Shown: positions 10,629 through 21,074, counted from the stretch's first letter. The stretch: 64,000 nt of DNA from Trichobilharzia szidati (GCA_944472155.2 OX235271.1:28776977-28840976); one strand, 5' to 3'. The notes: generated by a model not told the origin, from the letters alone. Made by a program: numbers and translations.

Positions 10629-11556
10629 ATCGAAATTAACATAACAGAGGTTTATATACATAAAAGGAACATCACTTGCTTTTAAAAACTTTGTCCAACC
10701 ATGAGTCATTCAACAAGTATCAACAAGTATAGTAAACAACATTTTATGAGCTGTGATCAAAATTTGACCTCGAACTTACAAATATTGGTCTACCTTTGTT
10801 AAACACTTTAAACAGAGTGTATATGTGTGTGTGTGGGTAAACAGTTGTAAAACATTCCTTAACGTTTCACTCGGCGCCCAAATATTTTAGAACTATTCTG
10901 TCAAATCTTGACGACAGTTCATTTGAATTATTTTGCAATCGAATTAAATTAACAAAGAAACTGTGTAATTGGAACAATCATCGTGTTTTCACTCTCCGTT
11001 GTCTCCAACAGAATGCATATCCTAAATCCGTAGCTGTCGAGTCACCTGACAACTCCAGTAGGTCTAATAAAGCAGCTCAACCTTCAGAAAGAAGACAAAG
11101 CAATAAGTCTGGCATGGTGCTTCTGCTAAACTCTAATCCTAAACACCATAATTTTGAAAATACGTCTAATCATAAAATTCTAGATATTAACAGTTTGAAC
11201 GGACATGAAAGCGTGATGTTAGCTGATGCATAGGAAATCCTGATTAATAAATAAAAAAATGGATATTTATCACTAATTATTAATACTTGGTCAAAATTCT
11301 CGACTGTCCATATCTTCTTATGGAGATGTTAAGAAATGTTTTACAATTGTTTACCCACACACACATACACACTGTTTAAGGTGTTTAACAAAGGTAGACC
11401 AATATTTGTAAGTTCGAGGTCAAATTTTGATCACAGCTCATACAATTTTGTTTATTATACTTGTTGATACTTGTTGAATGACTCATGGTTGGACAAAGTT
11501 TTTAAAAACAAGTGATGTTCCTTTTATATATAAACCTCTGTTATGTTAATTTCGCT

Positions 11557-11608
11557 TAATTTCCCTGAAGAAGTTCGGACCAGATTGCCGAACGAAACGT
11601 TGGAATTA
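11557..11608 (+). ncRNA. hammerhead ribozyme motif (PLE-D, right)
   Basis: The core CTGAAGA is at 11565-11571. One base (A) precedes a perfect 6-bp stem II, GTTCGG (11573-11578) with CCGAAC (11588-11593). GAAA follows at 11594-11597, then ACGU as stem III and U at 11601 as the predicted cleavage position. Stem I pairs TAATTTCC (11557-11564) with GGAATTA (11602-11608), with one bulge. The extra base between A9 and stem II is a departure from the textbook motif. Confidence 0.75.
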
Positions 11609-12186
11609 CTCATTTCAATCTCGCTGAGATTTTACAAATATAATTTTTTATAAAGAATTATAGGTAATAATAACATTTAAAACAAGAATTCAGCGAAGAA
11701 AATTCTCTTTTTTTCGACGATTTTATTTCCATATTTGTACAATCGTATATATATACATACATTGAATTACAATAGACAGTAATAATCAGTTTTTTTTTGT
11801 GTCTGTGTTAAAGTTTGACAATGAGTAGAAATAATAAAGTGCGATGATGTGTTGGTTTATAGGACTATGAGTCACAATTCATTAGATAGATGGATAGACA
11901 AATAAATAAATAGAGGTCAGTTCAATAGATGATGCGCAAAATAGATGATCGGAAAATAAAGTACATTCGGAAATGTGAATATGTTAATATAATATGATGG
12001 AAACTTAGGATGGATGAGTGAAATGTTGTTAAAGTAGTAGACCAGATAAAATGTTAGAATATGAAAGCATAAAGGGAAATGAATTAAAACAAAATTGGTA
12101 CATGGAATAAAGAAGGGGAATAAAAAGTTATTATGTGAATTACATAGTAAAATCAAAACTTTCATGCATTTATTCCCCTTGATGAA

Positions 12187-13082
12187 TTTGAATAAAGCAA
12201 GAACAACAGTGGTTTGTGCAGAATAATATGGTACCATCATTGTTTATTTCGTTGGCTTCTCATCATCTGCTTACAGCCTAAAGAAATTGTGAGGTTTACG
12301 TACAGAAAAGTTGTAACATACTTGCAAATTTTACATGTTGTCAGTTGACAAAAAGTTCCATAATAAGTGAACAGTGCTCAGAAAATTGCGCTTATATAGT
12401 TTTTACACAGGCAGTTCAAGTTTAAACAAAATAAATGTATGCATACAATGGTAAAGGAGTGACTAATAAATTAGGTAACAATGTACTGAGTTCAACTCAA
12501 ATCATAGAAACAAGAGACAAGCAAAATTACAGATTATATAAGGGGGTGAGGTTAAAGACAAAGAATTCGTATTTAGATGAGAGAATAGAGACATTCAGTT
12601 ACCAGGGCAAGGAAAGATTAATAACTGCTTCTTTCTGAACACATAAATCTGGTTTCAAGCGTTTGATAGAAATTGCTTCGACAAACTTGAGGAGAATGGA
12701 AGTCCTTTGTCTGTTGATAATTTTAAAGGATTTCTCGATTTCTACCTCATGACCCGTGTCGAGAAGATGTCTGGTAATAGTGCTACTATAAGAGTTTGTT
12801 CCCTTGAGACGTAGGCTTTTTGGCATATGTTCAGAAAATCGGAGGTGTGCCCTTCTTTCCGTTCTTCCAATGTAACTGCTCTCGCAGATGCACGTAAATT
12901 TGTATACACAGTTGGAGTTAACATGAGAAGGGTATCTATCGACTTTTGACTGCACCAAAGAGCATGTTGTTTGATGGACGGGAACCAACTTAGCTGCAGG
13001 ATAGGCTCTAGCTAGTGATGTTCTCAGTCTTCTGTTGACCATTATTCTCCACAAACCACTGTTGTTCTTGCTTTATTCAAAA
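12187..13082 (-). mobile_element. PLE-B Penelope-like element, nested
   Basis: The unit ends in inverted repeats: TTTGAATAAAGCAAGAACAA at about 12189 reappears in reverse complement at about 13058-13077, with both continuing through CAGTGGTTTGTG. Between them is a long minus-strand frame (13054-12599) with CVYKFTCICESSYIGRTERR, a GIY-YIG endonuclease, followed by RFSEHMPKSLRLKGTNSYSS and HLLDTGHEVEIEKSFKIINR. This is the best preserved PLE-B endonuclease in the window, although the reverse transcriptase is absent. It sits inside PLE-C. Confidence 0.8.
12599..13054 (-). pseudogene. PLE-B GIY-YIG endonuclease domain
   Basis: This 151-codon frame starts at the linker (residues 1-45) and reaches the zinc-finger-like CVYKFTCIC at about residues 48-56. 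GIY-YIG core residues follow: SSYIGRTERRAHLRFSEHMP. The C-terminal tail is hydrophobic and ends KEAVINLSLPW, also seen at the end of the 45290 and 6150 copies. It belongs to a Penelope-like element and is cut off from any reverse transcriptase, so it is called a fragment. Confidence 0.82.
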
Positions 13083-14019
13083 TCAAGACCATATTGACGA
13101 AAGAGGTCGTACAAATTGTTTTGTACACAAAGTTCTATCTTGATGTTATTTATTGCTAAAGCCTCTGCTATACAAAGCAAATGCACTCGTATCCCTTTCG
13201 GCAAACTCTAACGAACTTTGTAGACTATATTAAACGATGTGTCAGATGCTGCATGGTCAGTATCTACAATGTGTTGCGATATTGATGAATTAATACCTCT
13301 ACGTTCTCCTTTGTTCAGTCAAACTGGGAGAGGTCCCCTTGAATGCGGCGGGATATGTCTCTCGACGAACGTCCTATGTACCTAGCTCCACAAGAGCAGG
13401 TGAACATATAAATACACATGGAATTAGACAATCCAGGTAACATTTCCTTGACATTGAGATGCACCAGTGGACGGTTAGAGTAGGTGGTTATTCTTAAAGT
13501 GGCAGCAAAGAACGTTTTTCTGAATAATGATCTCATCAAACGATTTATAAGTATCTCACTCGCAGGGTTACCCCTATCTTATCACTTTCTGTATTTCTTC
13601 CACGTAATTTGCTAATGGCCTCGGCGAAGCGTAATGCATAACCGTTTTCTATGAAGGTTTCTTTCAGTTGTTTGAGTTAATCGTCAACACTATCTTCACT
13701 ACAAATTCTCTGGACCCGTGTTGATACAGAATGGATTAGATTCCTTTTTCTGTCTATAGGGATAAAGCTGTTATTGTCTTTTTTAATTTATATATATGCG
13801 ATTATACATTTATGAAAATGAAGTTGTCGAGCAGAGAATTTTCTTCGCTGAATTTTTGTTTTTATTTCTCAATAAGAATTACTAATTTAACAACATTCAA
13901 TTAGTAATACCAATAGATTACAGTTCGAAAGAACCTATGAGTGATAATATATGCATAAAAATGTAATATTAAACCAAATATTAGGTAAATTAGGAAAACA
14001 TGGATATTTCATCATGAGC

Positions 14020-14200
14020 TGACATCAGTTAGAGAACCACTGGAAAACCAGCTGGGAGTACTGGACAGCTGTTTCGTCCTAGTTTCTCACACTTCATCAG
14101 TACGCACCCTCCGGGATTCGAACCCAGGGCTTTCTGGTTACAAGGCGAGCTCGTAGACCATTGAGCCACTGGGACCTGATCCAACGGTCCACTGTGTCTA
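14020..14200 (-). mobile_element. SINE-B
   Basis: This minus-strand copy has a tRNA-Thr-like head (complement of 14100-14185; the anticodon loop reads CTTGTAA, B box GGTTCGAATCC). It continues to GTACTGATGAAGTGTGAGAA, then CTAGGACGAAACAGCTGTCC, the hammerhead-like part, and the tail GGTTCTCTAACTGATGTCAG. It lies upstream of an RTE-2 copy. Confidence 0.8.
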
Positions 14201-14880
14201 GCCGAGGAAGTATATTGCACTTGAACTCACGCAGTCGTGCAAAAGGTTGCTGAGTGTTAAAAACTATTGATATGCGTCACCGATGCCCATTCTGTCCATT
14301 TGTATTTAATTTCGCCAACAATGTACTAATGAATGTGGTGGGTAAAATGTTCACATATTACCAGGGTTGATCTCTGACGAAATCTCAGCACGGATACAGA
14401 GGGCTAGTTTCCCATATGCCAGTTTACGCCGTCTCTGGCGTAGACGTGATACCTGACTATCGAACAAAGGGCGTGTGTACTGCTCATCAGTCCACTCCGT
14501 CCTCCTTTATGGCTGTGAGACCTGGCCATTAACAGCGGAAGACATGAAAAGATTAGCTGTCTTTGATCATAGGTGCCTTTGTTGTACATCCCGTGTGAAG
14601 TGGTATAATAAGGTGAGCAATATTGAGGTAAGGCTTCAGTCGAGTGCTAGGTAGGTGGATGGGGAAATCAATCGACGAGACTGTGAAGCTACATCCATTG
14701 AGATGGTTAGGACATGTGTTACGTATGCCTAGTCATCGCTTTCCTCGATAGGCAATGTTAGCTGATATAGGGTCGTCAGGCTGGAAAAGAGCTGGCGGCG
14801 GTCAAACCAAAACATGGCCTCACCAGTCAATGAAATCTACAACAGTTAGTCTAAGCCAGACACGTAGGAAGGTGTAGACT

Positions 14881-15084
14881 GGATATGACAGAGAAGATTT
14901 GTAGCTCAGGTGGATGATTTTGATGTGGTTGTGTTCTCTGAGCTGGATAGTTAATTTGCGAAGCTTTCACTTCAAAATTCACTTCCACACTTCAAATTGA
15001 AGTATGCGCTGAAGATGTCACCCAGTAGGGTGATGAAAGCTTCGCAAATTAACTATCCAGCTCAGAGGACACAACCACACCAAA
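14881..15084. mobile_element. PLE-E mini-unit with inverted ends and hammerhead
   Basis: This 204-bp insertion is flanked by the exact 12-bp duplication AAGGTGTAGACT at 14869-14880 and 15085-15096. Its two halves are inverted repeats of about 45 bp: GAGCTGGATAGTTAATTTGC in the left arm is mirrored by GCAAATTAACTATCCAGCTC in the right. The right half carries a hammerhead motif. It has no coding capacity and is related to the coding PLE-E copy at 35451-36437. It is a clean nested insertion in RTE-2. Confidence 0.85.
15003..15050 (+). ncRNA. hammerhead ribozyme motif (PLE-E mini-unit)
   Basis: The core CTGAAGA (15009-15015) and one extra T precede stem II GTCACCC/GGGTGAT around an AGTA loop, then GAAA (15035-15038). 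Stem III is the minimal palindrome AGCU, with U as the predicted cleavage position. Stem I pairs GCG with CGC beside the core. The closing G-U pair of stem II and the extra base make activity uncertain. Confidence 0.65.
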
Positions 15085-15814
15085 AAGGTGTAGACTTCCT
15101 GACTAGTTGGGGTCCTCTGGATGGTAAAAACCAATGAAGACTGGAAACAATCGGTGATATGGCTCAAAATCGTTCTCAATGGCTGGCGCAGATGCATCCA
15201 CTCCTTGTGACTTATGATTTCGAATTAAACTATTTTGTTCTTCTTTATTACTATTCCTTTTTCTCACACCTCTGTTTACTTTCTATATTATGCATTTCTC
15301 TTACTTTCTTCTCTTGCTTTGTGTGCTACAAGGAGGGAGTGTGGTGACTTGAACTGCCGCACATGTGTGCAGAGTTCTATGTCGAAAACAGACAGACAGA
15401 CAGGGTTTAGGCTTGTCGACTTAGCGTATGATCATACACTCATTCCATGCAAAGATACTGACAAAATGCTCAGCTTTTTGCCTATCTTGTTTTCTGCCCT
15501 TATGTGAGCTTTATAAAGTGTAGAAAACTGAACGGATTCAATTTTGTGTAAAGTTCTAGGTTGAAAAGTCATCCGGTCATTCATTCATTGATTCATTCAG
15601 ACTGTAGATGTTGGTATCTTTGTCTTGTTGCAACAACACAGAAGGCAAGACACGGGAGCCAAAGTATATTTTCCATTGATTAAACCGCTGTTTATATACC
15701 CACTGTTTATATTCGTTAACCAATCACTGAGCGTGTGATTTTGGTTTACATCAAACGACATGAAACAGAATGTTCAAACATACATAGCTTTCTGTTACTA
15801 ATGTAGTATTGCAT

Positions 15815-16785
15815 TAGAATGGCGTTAGGCGGGCAATAAGGAAACAGGCATAAAATGGACTCACACAAAAAACCAACTTGGAGGATCTGGACTTCGCCGA
15901 TGATATATGTCTGATTTCCCACAAACTGGAAGATATGCAAGCGAAAAGCAACAAGTTGGCAGAAGAAGCATCAAAGATAGGGGGGACTTCAGGTGAACAT
16001 AGAGAAAACAGATGTGATGAAGATTCCTGGGCAACACCACCAACAGCAGCAACAACAACAGACAACAATCAGCATGAATGGAAGGAATCTGAAACAAAAT
16101 ACCTCTTTTACCTACCTACCTGGGAAGCATCGTCTCAACTACAGGCGAACGGAACTGACGAGGATATCAAAGCAAGAATCGGAAAAGCAAGACAAGCTTT
16201 CAGTACTCTCAAGTCTGTGTGGAGGTCAACAGCACTCAGCGTCAGAAATAACATCCGGATTTTCAGCTCCAATGTGAAGTCAGTCACTGCTACTATAGGG
16301 ATCAGAGACATGCACTGCGCGTCATAAAGAGCATCTCAAACAAACTGCAAACCCTTATTAACAGTTGTCTTCGCTCAATACCACTCAAGATCAGTTGGCC
16401 AGCTGGCCAGGAAAGATCAGCAACAGAGATCTCTGGCAATGAGCAAACCAACTCATCAGGAACCGATTGTGAAACAAATAGGCAGGAAGAAATGTTGGGA
16501 GATGGATTGGCTGGCCATACTCTGAGGAAACAATGCATCAAGTGACATCACTAGACAAGCCATTGCTCGAGTGGAACCCGAAAGGGAAGCACCGAGTTGG
16601 TCGTCAGTGCAAGGGTGAGGTTGACTTGGAGGAGGTCATGGGGGGAGGAGATGAAAACGTGTGGTCAGACTTGGAGCCAGGTGAAGACTCTAGCAGAGAA
16701 CCGAACGCAATGGAGACGCACAGCTGAAGCCTCATGTTCCTCTAGGAATTAAAGGAAACAATAATATAATAATAATAATGCAGTA
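15815..16785 (+). mobile_element. RTE-1 LINE 3' half
   Basis: A plus-strand copy starts before the catalytic box. The frame at 15878 reads MEDLDFADDICLISHKLEDM, with an intact FADD box, followed by QAKSNKLAEEASKIG and then a frameshift. Further along are DEDIKARIGKARQAFSTLKS, WRSTALSVRNNIRIF and a 3' end at GGAATTAAAGGAAACAATAA. It is close to the copies at 19000 and 42750, so these were young when inserted. Confidence 0.87.
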
Positions 16786-17224
16786 TTGAACTGTGGGAAT
16801 ATGTGAGAATCATATTCCGTTGGCACACATTGTCTGTATCACACCACCATGATGTGACCACCTGACGGTTCTGATTTGAATTCCTTGTACAATTATAAGT
16901 TCATATCGCTGATTGATTGCATCAATCCTGGAGTAACACACTACATGTTCGTCCCAGTATTCAATGGTAATCTTTCTGAAGGCAATTCTTAACCAAAATA
17001 TTCATTTACTGACTGTGAATGAGTTTCAAAATAGAATTTTTCAAAGAAGTGCACTAGTTCAACTTGACACACTTCATGAAGCACACAAAGGTAGATAAAA
17101 GAGAGGAAAAAGAGATCCACAAGAACTATAATGATCAGGAATGTTCAGGAAAAATAATAGTAACATGGAGAGACATGAGAATTTAATTTATCTAGAAAAT
17201 AACAAAGAGTGAGTGAGTAGTCTG
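16786..17224. other. no gene recognised
   Basis: This is unremarkable intronic sequence. I could not read any repeat family, coding signal or structured element in it. Confidence 0.4.
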
Positions 17225-18005
17225 TGCCATTGAAAACTATGTTGAGCTATGTCACTAATAATCTCCAACCGTTAGTTCTTAGCATCTCGAGGACGCCAAC
17301 CAGGCAGTCTACACACACACACACCCTCGCAATTGACTCAAACCAACTGTTAAAGACTTCATGGATTGATGACAGGTTTTGGTTGGACCACCCCTAACTC
17401 GTTTCCAAATTAATCCTATATCAGCTAACATTGCTTACCAAGGTAGGCGGCGGCTCAGTATGTGTAGCACGTATCCTAGCCATTTCGATCGACGTAGCTT
17501 CACCATCTCAAAGATTGATTAGCCCTATTAACCTAACACTTTACCCATAAATTCAATATTACTTACCTTATTGAATCGGGTCCCAGTGGCTGCTGAATGG
17601 TATACGAGCTTGCCTTGTAAATGGAAGGTCCTGGGTTCGAACCCCAGTAGAAGCGTACTGCCGATGATTCCCAAACTAGGATGAAACAGCAGCTGTCCAG
17701 TACTCCAGTGCTGGTTTTCAATGGTTCTCTAACTGATATCAATCCGTGATCAACTCATAAAAAAGAAAACTAATCCTTACAAACCAACATTAGAAAATTA
17801 CCTTATTATACCACTTCACACAAAAGATAGAACGTAGATATCTGTGGTGAAAGATAGCTATCTTTTTCACCATACCTTCCACTTTCAGTAGTCATGATTC
17901 ACAGCTATACAGGAGGACAGAGTGAAGTGCTACACAGTACACACACACACGTCGTTTGATCGATAGTCAGTCGGCTATCACATCTACGCCAGGAATAATA
18001 TTAAT
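17225..18005 (-). mobile_element. RTE-2 LINE copy, interrupted by SINE-B
   Basis: The minus strand shows the RTE-2 C-terminal blocks: the complement of GCATCTCGAGGACGCCAACC corresponds to the WGPRDS segment, and CTATATCAGCTAACATTG to the LADIG segment. At 17808-18000 it continues with a segment equivalent to [10 protein letters not shown] and TKGRVYC. A SINE-B insertion with TSD (17573-17797) splits it. The copy is degraded with many stops. Confidence 0.75.
17573..17797 (+). mobile_element. SINE-B, full length with TSD
   Basis: This 225-bp element is flanked by the 10-bp duplication TTACCTTATT at 17563-17572 and 17798-17807. Order: tRNA-Thr-like head (GGTCCCAGTGGCTGCTGAAT, anticodon loop CTTGTAA, B box GGTTCGAACCCC), a hammerhead-like domain, a tail with GGTTCTCTAACTGATATCA, and an A-rich end. 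The hammerhead part keeps stem I GTACTG/CAGTAC but has core CCGATGA instead of CTGATGA. It sits in an RTE-2 copy, which defines its exact ends. Confidence 0.88.
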
Positions 18006-18519
18006 GAAAATGTACCTTCGTATCAATTCATTCTCCAGATAAACACATTCATATCTAGAGGTATTTAGAAGCGTTAAATTATATTCCAAAGTGATTATTT
18101 TGTATAATTGCTTTTTAATATAAAGAAAAAGACAATATGAATCTACATATAAACATAAATATGATGTTTTCGATTACTCTATCTCTCTGTATCTTATCTA
18201 AAATTAGTAGCATCATTAGGATAACTTTAATGTCGCAGATCAGTTGTCAGGACTACAGACACATAGACATACAAACCCCCCCTTCACAAATATATATATA
18301 TATACATTCTCTTAATCAATACACATTAACTTGTATAGCATAGTAATACGTTTGTAATGCCAAGAAAATTGGAAACAATTAGTTCCCCTTGTTGTATGAA
18401 TATCGTCGAAACAATAATGAAGATGTAATTTATCTTAATCGTGTGTGAGATTTGTATTTGCGCAGCACTCGCATATATATGTACTTGTCATAGGAATTTA
18501 TATGGAAAAAAATTATTAT

Positions 18520-19500
18520 TAATATTATTGTTTCCTTTAATTCCTAGAGGAACATAGGGCTTCAGCCGTGCGTCTCCATTGCGTTCGGTTCTCTGCTACA
18601 GTCTTCACCTGGCTCCAAGTCTGCCCACACGTTTTCATCTCCTCTTCACATGACCTCCTCCAAGTCACCCCACCTTCGCACTGACGACCAACTCGCCGCT
18701 TCCCTTTCGGGTTCCACTCGAGCAATGGCTTGTCTAGTGATGTCACTTGATGGATTGTTTCCTCAGAGTATGGCCAGCCAATCCATCTCCATTTCTTCCT
18801 GCCTATTTGTTTCACAATCGGTTCCTGCTGAGTTGGTTCGCTCATTGCCAGAGATCTCTGTTGCTGATCTTTTCTGGCCAGCTGGCCATCTGATCTTGAG
18901 TGGTATTGAGCGAAGACAACTGTTAATGAAGGTCTGTAGTTTGTTTGAGATGCTCTTTATGACGCGCAGTGCAAGTCTCTGATCCGTATAGTGAGTAGCA
19001 CTGACTGACTTCACATTGGAGTTGAAAATCCGGATCTTATCTTCGTTTTGATGGTGAGTGCTGTTGACCTCCACACAAACTTGAGAGTAGTGAAAGCTTG
19101 TCTTGCTTTTCCGATTCTTGCTTTGATATCCTCGTCAGTTCCGTTCGCCTGTAGTTGAAACGATGCTTCCCAGGTAGGTAGGTAAAAGAGGTTGTTTCTT
19201 TCAGGTTCCTTCCATTTATGCTGATTGTTGTCTGTTGTTGTTGCTGCTGTTGGTGGTGTTGCCCAGGAATCTTCATCACCTCTGTTTTCTCTATGTTCAC
19301 CTGAAGTCCCCCCTATCTTTGATGCTTCTTCTGCCAACTTGTTGCTTTTCGCTTGCATATCTTCCAGTTTGTGGGAAATCAGACATATATCATCGGCGAA
19401 GTCCAGATCCTCCAAGTTGGTTTTTTGTGTGAGTCCATTTTATGCCTGTTTCCTTATTGCCCGCTGTTTGTCGCATTATTCAATCTACTGTAATCATGAA
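18520..19500 (-). mobile_element. RTE-1 LINE 3' half
   Basis: The plus-strand sequence ATTATTATTGTTTCCTTTAA near 18520 is the tail in reverse. Minus-strand frames read MEDLDFADDICLISHKLEDM from 19415, then MNIEKTEVMKIPGQ from 19300, and the C-terminal WNPKGKRRVGRQCEGGVTWR near 18700. Three frames are needed, so there are at least two frameshifts. It is very similar to the copies at 15815 and 42708. Confidence 0.87.
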
Positions 19501-19722
19501 AATCATTGGCGATAAACTTTTAACTTTCAGCACCAATAATCTACCAGTCAGCACATGACCTCAAACGCACCAATCACGTGAAGGAGGCATTTTTGGTTAT
19601 GGAAAACATATATATATGAAAAAAAATTGCATAAAATCTGTATTAAAATGTTACAGAGGATACCTTCCTCTCATAAGTGATAAAAATAGCTCTCAGTTTT
19701 AGGTTGGAGTGTCAACAGAGTA

Positions 19723-19916
19723 TAATCCCATTCTGGGTGAACTTTTATTTTTTAAAGTCTCACAGTGTTATACAGTAATATATATTGAGCAAAAAGTTGT
19801 GCTCGAAACGTCATCAGTAAATATTACTGTATAACAGTGTGAGACTTTATCAAAATAAATTTTACCCACAGTGGAATTAAACTCTACCACCACAGTGCAC
19901 AAGTTCTATTCTTATA
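19723..19916. mobile_element. PLE-A terminal mini-unit (foldback)
   Basis: This 194-bp unit is flanked by TCAACAGAGTA at 19712-19722 and 19917-19927. Its halves are inverted: AGTCTCACAGTGTTATACAG is mirrored by CTGTATAACAGTGTGAGACT. The centre holds GAGC..GCTC, then GAAACGTC, a hammerhead-like 3' half without a recognisable CUGANGA. The right end (GTGGAATTAAACTCTACCAC) matches PLE-A ends at 4139 and 51170. Confidence 0.75.
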
Positions 19917-19929
19917 TCAACAGAGTAAT

Positions 19930-20295
19930 TTAACCACATTCTATGCATGTAATTATTTAGGTCTTCTTAACCTAACAATAACCCTAATCTTTCCTGAACC
20001 CAACCCTAACGTGAAAATATCTCTAAATTAACTGTAATCTAACTCGAACCAACCATAATGTCGCCTTTATTAGGTTATCCTAACCCTAACTTGTCCTTGG
20101 CTTAAAGTGTAACTTAATCTTTCCCAAACCTAAGCTGAAACTTGCCAGGTTTCACTAACTTGCTCAGTGAGCGTTTCAAGGTCATTGGTGCGGTCGCACT
20201 CCGTTGGTAGTTAGTGGTGCTTAAAGTTTAACTTGGCCAGGCTAGTCGCAGATATTAGTGTATACTTAACATTCATAAACTATTTTTTGTCTACA
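19930..20295. other. degenerate CCCTAA-like tract and unassigned sequence
   Basis: Between 19969 and 20100 there are scattered AACCCTAA-like words (ATAACCCTAATC, CCCAACCCTAACG, ATCCTAACCCTAACTTG). They are not in tandem and differ in spacing. The stretch has no coding signal and ends at an RTE-2 relic. Confidence 0.45.
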
Positions 20296-20299
20296 TTGA

Positions 20300-21070
20300 G
20301 TGTCACAGTATGTTGAGCAATATTGAGGTCAGAGTTAAAGTGCTAGATAACTAAGGGAAGTCAATCGTTGTGGCTATGAAACTACATCTCTTGAGATGTT
20401 GTCCAGAACACGTGTTACGCATGCCTAGCTGTTGCCTTCCTCGAAGGGAAATGTTAGCTAACATAGGATCAGGTCAAAAAAGAGCTTGCAATCAGTCCAT
20501 GAAAGATTTGACAATTAGTTTGAGCCACGTAACTTGTGATCCTAAGAACCAATATGGCTGAAGACATGGTGATATGGTCTTAAATCGCTCTCAGTGGTGC
20601 AGATACATTCACTCTTTTATGATCTCTCATATCCACTAAACTGTCAGGTTTTTCCATGTTACTACTTTTTTTCTCCCTCACATTTCTTCTTGTTATTGTT
20701 CCGTTGAATTTCTTTCGCTCTCTTTTGACTATTTTTGTGTGATACATGGAGTGTGGTGCGTCGGTGGTATAGTGGTTAGGACGCTCGCCGACCATGCACA
20801 TGGTCCGGAGTTCGATCCCCGGCCGACTCCTTTACCTCTCTAAGCCAGAAATAATTCTGGTGAAGAGGAAAGGTTGGGCATGAGGCTAGCAACCCCATCC
20901 TGTAAAATAAACAGTGCTACAGAAACTTCAAGCCACTAGCTTGAAGCCCCATGTTCCACTGGGGAATGTGAAGGAAGAAAAAAAAACATGGAGTGTGTCA
21001 AGTTGAACAGATGCATTTCTATCAAAAGTCCTCTGTTGAAACTCACTCAGAGTGAGTGTCAGACATCGAA
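20300..21070 (+). mobile_element. RTE-2 LINE 3' part, interrupted by SINE-A
   Basis: Diverged RTE-2 blocks are visible: AATATTGAGGTCAGAGTTAA, then ACATCTCTTGAGATGTTGTC, equivalent to LHRLRW, then ATGTTAGCTAACATAGG. The 3' UTR is broken at ACATGGAGTGTG by a SINE-A with TSD. After the SINE, TCAAGTTGAACAGATGCATT resumes the 3' UTR order. It is a relic with no catalytic domain. Confidence 0.75.
20756..20985 (+). mobile_element. SINE-A, full length with TSD
   Basis: This 230-bp tRNA-derived SINE lies between exact duplications ACATGGAGTGTG at 20744-20755 and 20986-20997. The head GTGCGTCGGTGGTATAGTGG has an A-box-like start, and GGAGTTCGATCCCCGG is the B box. The body reads TAAGCCAGAAATAATTCTGG and GCATGAGGCTAGCAACCCCA. 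The 3' end AATGTGAAGGAAG leads into an A-run. It is the best reference copy for this family here, with ends set by the interrupted RTE-2. Confidence 0.92.
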
Positions 21071-21074
21071 CTTG

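Larger units (their letters stand above)
10460..11650. mobile_element. PLE-D Penelope-like unit with inverted ends and two hammerheads
   Basis: A 1,191-bp unit is bounded by the 12-bp direct repeat TAAAGAATTATA at 10448-10459 and 11651-11662. Its left part on the minus strand and right part on the plus strand are copies of the same terminal region, each with a hammerhead motif. Both inner sides run into the same N-terminal ORF segment (HSAPKYFRTILSNLDDSSFE), read on the minus strand near 10530 and on the plus strand from about 10866. The plus-strand frame continues through NRIKLTKKLCNWNNHRVFTL until a stop at about 11231. There is no reverse transcriptase or endonuclease. A sister copy lies at 31321-32142. 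Confidence 0.82.
11687..13856 (-). mobile_element. PLE-C Penelope-like element with inverted ends
   Basis: The ends are inverted: AATTCAGCGAAGAAAATTCT at about 11688 returns reversed near 13830-13855, with further similarity into a TACAATCG motif on each side. Inside, the minus strand at 13315-13539 encodes CIYMFTCSCGARYIGRSSRD, a GIY-YIG endonuclease lead-in and signature. Another PLE (PLE-B, 12187-13082) is nested in it. The same PLE-C arms recur at 46488-47370. Confidence 0.72.
14340..15405 (+). mobile_element. RTE-2 LINE 3' half, interrupted
   Basis: The copy starts near ACGAAATCTCAGCACGGATA, equivalent to DEISARI in the copy at 52650. It continues through [20 protein letters not shown] and the KSIDETVKLHPLRWLGHVLR-like block. 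A 204-bp PLE-E unit (14881-15084) splits it at AAGGTGTAGACT. After the break, VDFLTSWGPLDG-like sequence and the 3' UTR run to a (CAGA)n tail at 15391-15403. Confidence 0.82.

Noticed and set aside
11917..12240. 107-codon minus-strand hydrophobic frame
   Set aside because: It lies in AT-rich PLE-C terminal sequence; Phe/Ile-rich composition is expected by chance.
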